Below, piece by piece: positions 20,735 through 29,800 of a DNA stretch of 31,891 bases. The first letter of the stretch is position 1. Each line of letters begins with the position of its first letter. The notes below the pieces were generated by a model. That model made no database searches. It had not been told where the DNA came from and was given only the letters and a program-made list of their open reading frames with translations. Both the position numbers and the translations under genes were made by a program. This stretch comes from Spongospora subterranea. Lineage: Eukaryota > Endomyxa > Phytomyxea > Plasmodiophorida > Plasmodiophoridae. The DNA lies in the NCBI GenBank assembly GCA_900404475.1, contig OUQQ01000375.1:1-31891 (forward strand). Reading direction: 5' to 3'.

Positions 20735-20814
20735 GTGGTTTTTGTGGCGACGCTTTGTCGTCGACGCTGGATATCCAGCGTATGTAGCTGAATTACAACA
20801 GCCACAAAAACCAC
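20735..20814. repeat. Hairpin-forming inverted repeat with a nested perfect palindrome
   Basis: GTGGTTTTTGTGGC at 20735-20748 is the inverse of GCCACAAAAACCAC at 20801-20814. Between them lies an 18-bp perfect palindrome, ACGCTGGATATCCAGCGT, at 20764-20781. It starts only 23 bp outside the right inverted repeat. Confidence 0.85.
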
Positions 20815-20865
20815 CAATCGATAAATCTCGCTCCGTCTTGAACGAAAATCTTCCTCGAATCGATT

Positions 20866-21238
20866 CTACCATGTCGACAATACCTCCCTTTTGCAACGTT
20901 CGGTGTCGAAGGCAACGTTGACGACGCTTGATATCGCTGATGCTGCAGCAACACTCATGGACGCCAGCATGAATAGACGTCCCAGAAATTCAGAGATCAC
21001 CCCCCAAAACAATCCGAAGGTCAAATAGCAACAGTGATGACGACGCTGATGATGACAAAAACAGGCAAATTTTATCGCTACTTGCCGAGATTGTGAAGCA
21101 ATCGAAGTTTGCGCGGCGCGAGGCACAAATGAGAGAAGAACGCCGCATCCGCGATGAGAACGAAAGAGAGGAACAACGAATTTCCCAGGCAACTGTTGAT
21201 GCTCGAGTTGATAAAAACGTTGCGACTGTAATATAAAC
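20866..21238 (+). pseudogene. Frameshifted ORF with an acidic/coiled-coil tail, transposon-associated type
   Basis: A reading frame from about 20880 (with DIADAATLMDASMNRRP) changes frame near 21028. It then runs as a very acidic SDDDADDDK stretch followed by an Arg/Glu-rich helix (REAQMREERRIRDENEREEQ) to a stop at about 21238. Such acidic-plus-helical C-termini are common in Myb/SANT-like proteins of Harbinger transposons. That assignment is inference, as no DNA-binding domain is visible. It lies just outside the inverted repeat. Confidence 0.3.
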
Positions 21239-21339
21239 AACTGTTTGTTCCAAAGCTGTGACAAATGATTTTGAGAGAAAAAAATGATTTTGAGAGAAGT
21301 ATGAGTTTGCCGAGAAACGTTCGGGAATAGGATCGACAA

Positions 21340-22616
21340 ATTTCCCTACGACCTGTGGCGCAATGGCCTTACGACTTAGGTAGTTTTGATTGGCGAAATT
21401 TTTTTATTTTCGGAAATTGACACAAGCGTCCGATTTCGGATACTTTCGTCGAATGGATCAACAAATGTCGGGAAGCAACTATGGAGAGCTGGAGACTGGA
21501 GAGGCGGCTTCCAATGATGTCCCTATACCTACAGACAGAGTCCGGTGGTGAGGTCTCGCCATCTCAACCATCTCATTTCAACTGTACCCTTCACCCTTCG
21601 CTATACCTAACCGATATCATAAAATGGGCAAAATTGAATCGTCGTTGATTTTGAATAAAACGCCTGGAGAGGTCCTCAAAATGGCACCCATTGGCACCTG
21701 GTTTGTAAAACCGCTGAGCGTCAGTCGTCGATTTCATTAGAAAGTCTCCCCACCATGTTTTCCGTAAAGTGCCTGGAACATGTTCCCAAAATAATCGCTG
21801 ATAGAGAAAAAATTAACCGGCTGCACCAGTTTTGTTCCTGCAGCTTCGGCAACACTTAACGCCCGGATTAACAAACACGGTGGCGTCGCCGACCAGAGAA
21901 TGGTCAACTTCCTATATTCTCACTTCACCCGACGATGTCCGTATGTAGCGTAAACAACGGTTGGGACGGGACATGTGCTGTACATGTTGGTACGTTTGCG
22001 TTTCAACGTGTGTTTAACCAGTGACAGTGATAGCCTCGAGGCTGACACATGGTCGAGATACCGGACGGTGTCTCATCGACGCCTAAGACGCGGTAGAAAA
22101 GCCCGCGGCACATGACCTTCACCTTTCACCCTGGACCTCTAAATTTCTGTTGACTGCTCTGGCGTTCAAGCTCCCGATGATTCGGCCGAAGCCGCTTAGC
22201 CAAAAATGAGCGAATTGTCCGGTCTATGTTGCTCGGGCGACGGACCGAAGGCGAATTAAAAATGGAGGACTGGAGTATTGGGCACCTGAACCCAACTGTC
22301 CTCAAGTTAGTTGCAACAGGATCTTGTTCAGAAGGATATCGACATGATTGAGGGCGGGTCAATACTGTACTCAATAGTCAATACGGTGGTCAGTGCGGAC
22401 ATTTTTAATTGCGCACAGTTCCAAAGTCAAAACCAGAGCGGACACACCCACCGCTCAGTGCAATATACTGTACATCTTTGCATTACTAGACTGTGTCACA
22501 GTCATCAGTGTACTCTATTGTGCGACTGTCCAAACATCTCGCGCGATTCAACCGGACCGCGCGCGGTAGAGGGGCCGCCCAGAGACACCACGAACGGCCG
22601 TTCCATCACTTAACTT
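21340..22616. other. No supported gene; 5' region of the CASC3-like gene at its right end
   Basis: Only short ORFs without recognisable content are present. No repeat family or RNA gene was recognised. The last ~100 bases before 22659 should contain the promoter and 5' UTR of the downstream plus-strand gene. Confidence 0.45.
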
Positions 22617-22658
22617 GTGGGGACGCTACACACGCACACCACCACTATCGCCATAATC

Positions 22659-23744
22659 ATGTCGCACGATCAAGACAGGCGAAGACGCCTCACCTCCAGT
22701 GATGAAGATGAGGAAACCCACGACTATTCCGAGTCCGAGGATAACGGACCGGCGATCGTGCCTGATGCTCCTCCTGCTGCTGCTGATCCCAATGTTGACT
22801 CACAGCGGGAATTTGAAGCCAACCAGGGTCGAGCTTCAGTTCCATCGGGGAGCCAATACCGGTTTTATATGCACGATGACCATAGCCGAGGCTCTGACAA
22901 CCCTGAGCCCAAACCACTGAGGAAGACGCGGGCTGACATTCCGGATCGATGGATGAACGATATGTTTGAAGAACTGATTAGTCGACCTCTTAACTTCAGC
23001 GTTCCTCGAGGAGGTAATCGGGGTCAATATCGTTCTGGCTGGAACCAGAGATCATCTGGCACATATCGTGCAAGATCCCAAAGTACTCCAGAGGGAAGAC
23101 CCCATCACGAGCGTCCCAATTATCCTGCGACCACCGCTGTCCCAATCAATGAACCTCAAGCTGAAAGTGACGCTGGCGAAGCAAAAACCAGCGATGTGTC
23201 TGCTGTCGCCGTAGAGTTAGGGAAATTGACTGTCTCGGCAAGTGATTCTTCATCTGCTGACGATCGCAAAGAAAATATTTCGGCATCTGTCGCTGATGAA
23301 GGTAATGCGACGACATCAGATGCTGTCAGAGCGCCACATGTAGCGAATGCTCCTGGAGTTGGCGAATCGGACACCAGGGACGGGTCAAAGGACGGTCCCT
23401 TTTCAGCTGAAGACAGGACGAAAATGGAGAAGCCATCAAATCCTGGTGATTCTGACGAAGCTGCCGCCGCCAGCAAGGCGTCGTCCAAAATGAACCCAGA
23501 GGCACAGGAATTCACTGTTGTGCCACCAATTCCCGTATTTGTTCCTTTCGTCCCAGACGCTGGTGGTGGAAGTGTTAATCCGTACTTGGTTTATAACGGT
23601 CAACCGGCGATAGCCGTAGACCCAATCTATGAGTTTTACCAAGACGAATTCGTTAGCCAGCAATTTACACAGCCGGTGTTTTTCGACAGCTACAACACGC
23701 CAGGAGCTGAGCCGCTACCAGATTCTGCCTCCGCTGAACAATAA
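22659..23744 (+). CDS. CASC3/MLN51/Barentsz-like exon-junction-complex protein with PAM2 motif
   Basis: This is a single-exon ORF of 361 aa from ATG 22659; an upstream non-ATG extension to 22617 is less likely. It starts with an Arg/Asp/Glu-rich acidic segment. Residues about 60-108 resemble the CASC3 SELOR core that clamps eIF4A3 on RNA: VPSGSQYRFYMHDDHS, a short basic linker, then DRWMNDMFEEL, comparable to VPRKGxFFxHDxR...WxHDxFxE. An Arg/Gly/Gln-rich stretch follows. A long Ser/Ala/Asp-rich disordered part then leads to MNPEAQEFTVVPP at about residue 278. That fits the PAM2 consensus (LNxxAxxFxP) which binds the MLLE domain of poly(A)-binding protein. The C-terminus is Tyr/Pro/Gln-rich. 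The role in mRNA surveillance or localisation is inferred from the SELOR-like block. Confidence 0.75.
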   Translation: MSHDQDRRRRLTSSDEDEETHDYSESEDNGPAIVPDAPPAAADPNVDSQREFEANQGRASVPSGSQYRFYMHDDHSRGSDNPEPKPLRKTRADIPDRWMNDMFEELISRPLNFSVPRGGNRGQYRSGWNQRSSGTYRARSQSTPEGRPHHERPNYPATTAVPINEPQAESDAGEAKTSDVSAVAVELGKLTVSASDSSSADDRKENISASVADEGNATTSDAVRAPHVANAPGVGESDTRDGSKDGPFSAEDRTKMEKPSNPGDSDEAAAASKASSKMNPEAQEFTVVPPIPVFVPFVPDAGGGSVNPYLVYNGQPAIAVDPIYEFYQDEFVSQQFTQPVFFDSYNTPGAEPLPDSASAEQ

Positions 23745-23767
23745 TGGAAATATATAACAATTATGTA

Positions 23768-25075
23768 TTAAGTCTTTATTGTATCCGATTGTTTTGTCTT
23801 GAAACCTTTACGTGGCGGAATGATTCTCTCGAACGCGACTTTCCAGTCTCGGCACGATGAATACTGAATAAGAATATCAGAGACTTGGTTAACAGTGAGC
23901 ACCCGTCTTGATCCGCCTTCTAGGTATGCTTGGATAGGGAGACTTCTCATGCAAATATTTTGAGCACGCGCCTTGTCGTAACAGATTCGTTTCAGGCGAT
24001 TGTGATCGACGATGCCGCCGATGATGTAGGCTTTCAATGGATCGAGATCGTCAACCATCTCCTCCGCATCGGCAGTCAGGTATACTAACTCGGACGGTTC
24101 GAATTGATCCAAATAACTTCGTTCTGACTGATGGACAAGCCAACTCAACGACTCTTCCCCAAGTGCTTTTGACGTTGATGCCGACATCCCAGCGTAATAT
24201 AATCGGGCTGGTTTCTCAGCCCGTTTGTTAGACCCATCTAAGACACTGTTAGACACAGGTCAAGTGACGACAATATCAAAACTCACATGCAATACGAAGT
24301 TGGTGTCTGAATGCGATTACCTCTTTTTCGGTCATCACATCGTCAAACTCACAATCGATTATGATTCTTTGCGTCGAATTGCTATGGAATGCCTCTTCCA
24401 TCTTCTGATCACGTTGCAATCGAATGACTTTGGCAACTCGCCCAGAATCCTGAAGAACAGCATCGGCGATAACTTGTTCCTCGGTCACTGAAATTTCGCA
24501 GATTAGCACGCCATTATTGACAGAAACACTGTCAGGGATTCTTACATTCGCCTGATTCAATCAATTGTCTACGCTTCTGCCAGATTTCAGCATTCTTCTC
24601 CCGGGAGCGCTTCTGAACTCTGGCCCTTTCTTCTTTGCGACGTTCCTGATGCTGCAACTGCCGCAGCTTGCGTTTAACCGCCTTCTTCCTGCCTGACTTC
24701 GACAGCCCCTCCAGTTCCAGGGATTCCGCAATCCTCGACCGCTCCTGGGTCTGCTGGTGCCTCATCTCCACATAGCCGACGAGGTTGCTGAGCACATCCT
24801 GGACCTGGTCAATCTCTGAACAGTGATCCATTCCGCTGTAAATGATATTAGTGGACGCCCCCTATAGTTCTGGGACGGGATCAGGGCTGATTCCCCTCGT
24901 TACAATTGTTGTGTTACGATTCCCCAACGACTGTGGCGGCGCAAAATTAGTCGCCCGACTGGGACGACCAAAAACTGCGAGAGCCGGAACGCGGTTACCG
25001 GACAACTGGACGATCTTGGCATTCTGCACTGCGAAACCCACGTGTTGATCTGAGAAGACGAACGGGTTGAAGCAT
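23768..25075 (-). CDS. TRM10: tRNA (guanine-9-N1)-methyltransferase TRM10, three core exons plus probable upstream exon
   Basis: TRM10 is a SPOUT-class enzyme that methylates purine 9 of tRNA using SAM. Core exons in gene order are 24831-24546 (or 24835 if spliced), 24487-24287 and 24237-23768. Phases match and give 318 aa from ATG 24831. The N-terminal half is a highly basic helix (LSKSGRKKAVKRKLRQLQ), as in other TRM10 proteins. The SPOUT domain shows RIIIDCEFDDVM, LVYLTADAEE, YIIGGIVDHNR and RRVLTVNQV, the last carrying the knot and SAM-site residues, with DWKxAF near the end. An acceptor (ATTTACAG) with an ACTAAT branch site sits 4 nt before the ATG. An upstream exon 25075-24999 would join in phase and add an Arg-rich, acid-poor N-terminus beginning MLQPVRLLRSTRGF, like a mitochondrial presequence (345 aa in total). 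Confidence 0.9.
23775..23780 (-). terminator. Probable poly(A) signal AATAAA of TRM10
   Basis: The minus strand reads AATAAA across the third- and second-last sense codons of TRM10, just before the TAA stop. It is the only canonical hexamer seen near the gene's end. The convergent CASC3-like CDS stops only 23 bp away, so the 3' UTRs must overlap. Confidence 0.5.
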
Positions 25076-25079
25076 CTGT

Positions 25080-25627
25080 TTTCCAGTATGCTCATGTAAA
25101 TTAGAAAAATGCAGTTCAAACCTTCTTGGCGAAGTTAGTGCACTAGAGATCTGCTGGATTTTTTGGCGTTAGGCGGATTAGCTTGGGCGTCGTACGATGG
25201 TCTGAACTCAACATAGGTTCGCCAGGGACACATCGAATGAGTAATCCCTTGTTTGGGCATGGGCTGTTCGAGCACAGCAGAATATGGCTGGGTGGGTTTT
25301 CGATATCGGGCGCCGTTCAACGCAATAGAACACTACAATGACTTCATAAACATTTGCCAAGATGAATAAACGTCGACGCGTTCATATTTCATTGACGTTC
25401 GTTCCGCTTCGAGGTCAATATCGTTCTGCTGAATAATATCCCAGTTCGACGATGGTGACTGTGCCATCGATCGAGGGGCGTTGACGATCTGTTGCCCATC
25501 GCCATCGTCAAGGTTGGTCTAGGGAGGTCCAATCGCCCATCCATTCTACGGCTCAACTACACACACAACAATCGCCCAACAGATTTATTGGCCACCTCTC
25601 TTGTTCAGTAATGAATTGAGCGCATGA
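25080..25627. other. Upstream region of TRM10 and 3' side of the zinc-finger gene; no supported gene
   Basis: A 61-codon open minus-strand segment (25320-25135) begins with TTG and has no ATG. It could be a 5' UTR or an unrecognised exon. No domain is recognised. Confidence 0.35.
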
Positions 25628-26439
25628 TCAAACCGCCACGTCCTGTTTCCGATCCCGTTCCTGTTCACCGGGTTTCGCATCGGGCGCGATTCTGTTCAAC
25701 CCCCTCCTCTTCACGCGCGGCGCTTCCTTCGCTTTCGTCGCCCGTTTCGGTTTACCCGTATCACGTTCCCGTTTCGTCCCTCGTTTTCCCTTCCCCGAAC
25801 GCTTCTGTTCCTTCTCCCCCGCCAAGCAATGAACGTGTCCCCATCCGCCTCTGGCGTCGCCCTTCGTCCGTTTCCCAATCAACTGCCCGGGCAGAATCCG
25901 ATCCCGACACACAACGCACTTGGACGTGGCCCAATGCGATTTCACGACCCGATACTGATCGCGCTCCAGCGCGGCGATCTCCGATTTCGTCTCCGGCGGG
26001 CGTTGCGCGGCCACAATCTGCTTCAACGTCGGCAGATCGCGGCGGCGATTGGCCACGGCTGTGGTCTTAATCACGACCCGTTTCCCTCCGACCACCTTCA
26101 CCGGTTCCTCGAACCAGCACTCGTATGGACTCCCATATTCCGAGTGAATGATTCGCGATCGGTGACCGATGTGGTTCTTCCACGCCGTCCCCACCTTGTC
26201 CTTCTCGCTGCTCTTGAACGTGATCGTACAGGGATACTCGTAATGCTGATATTTTCGCCTTTCCTGGTATCACCAACCGGCGATCAGATATTCGCCCGGG
26301 CGATTGGCAATTTCCCCCAAAAAACAAAAAAAATACGACTTACGATGTGGTCAATCTCGCTCGAATCGATCTTGAATTTGCCGATTTGCGACCCGGGTTC
26401 CAATCCGAACCCCTTTCGCATCCCGCTCACCGATGGCAT
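25628..26439 (-). CDS. Small basic protein with PARP-type-like zinc finger, two exons
   Basis: Exons 26439-26344 and 26245-25628 are joined in phase 0 across a 98-nt intron with a GTAAGT donor, giving 237 aa. The N-terminal GxGLEPGSQIGKFKIDSSEIDHI leads into an unrecognised domain of about 90 residues rich in His, Tyr and Trp. Residues about 134-172 read KSHWATSKCVVC, then GQLIGKR, then GGWGHVHC. This gives C142-x2-C145 and H169-x2-C172, with a Trp just before the His. The layout resembles PARP-type zinc fingers (C-x2-C...W-x-H-x2-C preceded by AKSxRAxCK), though the spacing is shorter than usual. The C-terminal ~65 residues are Lys/Arg-rich and suggest a nuclear, nucleic-acid-binding protein. 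The function is unknown. Confidence 0.7.
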
Positions 26440-26850
26440 CGTGTAGCGATCGGATTGGGCAAGATCGAAACCGGAACCGGCAACACCAACACCGCCCCCC
26501 GTTAATTCACTGGCGCTCCATCACTCCCAACGCCGTTTAGTCAGATTTTACGGGCACAACGGCCACCATTGAATATGGCGGGCGATAATCGTGGACGAGG
26601 TCCCGACGATGCCCAAAGATTGAGTTGAAACAGATTGTGGCGCGATTCATCGATTTATATCGACGAAACCTCATTACAAATTTTCGCCGCGTCGTCGGTT
26701 TGCTTCAATACGAAACACTTTTCCTAATTCGATCGATCCGTTTCGCCAATATAGAGTTTAACGGTTCGGCAAACTCACAACTGGGATTTTTATCAACGTA
26801 ATAATTATTGAGTGATCACGAGGAACAGAGAAAGAGAGAGTTAGTGTTCC
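26440..26850. other. Intergenic region between two same-strand genes
   Basis: It contains the 3' end of the ergothioneine fusion gene and the promoter side of the zinc-finger gene. No further gene, RNA or repeat was recognised. Confidence 0.5.
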
Positions 26851-29800
26851 TCATTGCGATTTCGGTTTGCGAACTCTGAAACACGAGTCGGAGAACCAGC
26901 GATTGGCGTCAGTTAGATGGGCGATCAGGTGAAGATTACAACCCGATCCCATCTCTTCTATCTGCTCCAGACTGTATTTATAGGAATTCTGCCGACCAAC
27001 GTTCAATGAACAACGAACTCAGCGACACAAACATTGGGGGGAAAACAGCCAATCGACCGACCTCGAGATGGATCGGTTCGTGCTGGCGGAAGGCGATCGT
27101 GACGGGCTCCTCCCTGGAGGACGACAGGTTCAGGACCGCCTCGTGCGCCTCCTTCGCCAACAGGAAACTCTCCATGCGCTGCTCGACCGGATTGTAGTGG
27201 GCGTAGTGCTGGAACCGATCCGGGGACAGGTTCGCCCCCAGTTCCCGGTTCATTCGCGACAATATGTTGTAGTTGAACTCGGCGGTGACACCTGACGACG
27301 ATGGTGTAAAATTCCCGAAACGAACGACGAACGGAAATACCTTCGCGATCCGAATAAGCCGGTACAAGGATTGACAGGTCCTTGACCAGATCGAACCCGA
27401 TTATCACGAGGTCGTCGTCGTTCAACACCGCCGCGACCGCTTTCAGGAACAGTTTGGCGGCGGCGTCGTCGTAGTTGCCGATCGAGCTCCCCAGGAACAG
27501 GACGACGTTGCGCTGATCGTGGGGATTGGCGGCGACAATGTGGCGCAGGGCGGCGAGGTTATCGCCACAGACCATGGTGATCGGATAGGTCGGGGGCTGG
27601 TCATCGCCGGCCAGCGACGCGTCCAGCGCGACCAGGGCCGATCTGGACCGGTCGATCGGGTAGTAACGGAACGGCAGTGAACTATATGAGAACCGCCCTA
27701 ATATTGGTAACGTTTTTCGCCCATCACCTGACACGGGGGTGGTCGTCGGTCAGGAACAACAATCGCCCCGAGTTCCATCGACACTCACCCGATCCTAGCT
27801 CGATGATATTGACCGACCCCGATCTGGTCAACGCCCCCTCGATCATCTCCCGCAGAAAATCGCAGTTCGTTTTCAGGATCGCGTCCTCGGTTCGAGTCGG
27901 ATAATATTCGTCCAGTTCGGTGATCTTGGCGTATCTGGACAGCCATCGTATCACAAATCGTGGGTCACCGACACACACACACACGCCGATCCAACCGACA
28001 TTTCCGAGCCGATGTCGTCGTATAAATACATTGAGCTGATCGCTTTGGGTCGCGACGTTAGCCCTTCCCGAACATGGTCGGCGAACTCGCGCTCGGCGCT
28101 GGATTTCGTGATCTGGTCGAGGTCGACGATCGCGGATCGGATCGCCCCGACGCCGCAATCGCGACATAAACGGAATTTGGCAAACGGGAACCGATAACAG
28201 CCCTGGTACCTGATTCGCCACAAAAATAAAAAACTCAGATGATTATTCCATTGGGCGATGGCGCTAGTTTTCCCGACCAGTTCCGGAACGACGGTCGTAG
28301 AAGGGATCTGTCGGTGGCCCAGGAACCGCCCTTCATCACGTAGTGTTTCCCGTCGAAGAAGTCGGCGGAATAGCCCGGGTAGGACGGCAGCGAACGGAAA
28401 TCGGCCTGGGACGACAACGGGGCGAATACGGACGAGGTCCATTCCCAGCCGTTCCCGATCAGGTCGTGGACCCCACTGTCGGAACCTGAATCGGACTGAG
28501 ATCGGCGATGAAGATCGGGTTCGGGGGGGAGGGCACGTTACTGGTCTGGGATATCCCCGATGGGCGCGTTGACCACGTGGCGAAGTCGACGTTGGCGGAT
28601 GGCGATAGTGCTGAGGTGGAATTGGAAACGGCGCGGTCGTATTCTGAACACGGGATGGATTGAGAATGGGTTAGGCGGTGGCCGGCCGGCCCGGGGGGAA
28701 TTACGAACCGGGTTCGGTCATGATTCGACAGCGATGGGATCGGGAATAGGCGGCCGCTTCGACGTACGAGACGTACACGGGATGGTCGGCGATATCCATC
28801 AAGGCGACGTATTCGAACAGGGTTCGCACCAACCTGCCAACACACCATCAATCGCATCGCTTGGGGGAAACCGGCGACAAATGGGAAAAACATTGGATCG
28901 CGGGTTGAAAACAGGGGAAAACGGCGACAAAGAACCACCGACCAGATCTGTCGTTGGTGATCATATTTCCACAGAGCCGGGTGCTCAATTCGGTGTTCCA
29001 ATCGCCAAATCCACCCGGTCTCGTCCCAGTTCTCTTGCCGGTGATATCCCCCGTCGGCGATCCAGTCCAGGTAGTCCCTGTTCGACACCGGCACCGACTC
29101 CAGATCGAACGCGTTCACCGCCCAGTCAACGCGCGGATACTCGTTATCCCATCCGACTAGCACAACCACGACGACGACGATCAGAGATCCCCCCCAATAA
29201 AACCGAATCGCTCAAATACAAATCCCGTCTTGTTCGAAGACCTGGTCGTTGCCCATCGACGCCGATCCCGCCGGTATTCGGCGCCACGATTTCGACGGCG
29301 ACGGGCCCGCCGTCGCCGCGGCGGCGGTCCCGTCGGTGATGGATTTCGGTGGCGATAACGACTCGACATCGCACTGGATCATCATGTACAATAGGGCTAT
29401 CGACAGCGAATTTAGATCGACGGGCGAAAGATTTCATCCACAAAAACCCACTTTCTTGGTGCATTAGCTCGTGCTCGATGATCATATCGAGTGTTCGCCA
29501 GCACCGGTTCCGTAAGAGCTGATCGACCAGGCCCAAGATCGTGTCGTGAACCCGTTCACAATATCTGTGGAGCGTCGACGATTCAGAATCCGTTCAGAGC
29601 GCGAAAATGGGGAAAAAACACGGTGCTGTGGTGTTTCTCACTCGAAGACGGAACGATGATCCGGCCAATCATCGGTGTTGATGGCGGCGCTGTGATCATG
29701 AACAGAACCGGTTATCACATCGGGGTCAATCCCTCGTTCACTACAGCCACCGAATCAAATCTCACCGTCGTTCTCGCGAACGATGAAAACTCACAATAGC

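Noticed and set aside
24862..25119. Continuous minus-strand ORF of 85 codons upstream of TRM10, or a separate 57-aa mitochondrial gene using a 40-nt intron (24998-24959)
   Set aside because: The branch site and acceptor directly before the TRM10 ATG, and the phase match of 24999 to 24835, favour a TRM10 5' exon. The independent gene would end only 30 bp before TRM10.
28560..29339. 259-codon plus-strand ORF
   Set aside because: Antisense to EgtB exons with conserved FGE motifs; composition is a GC-rich shadow.
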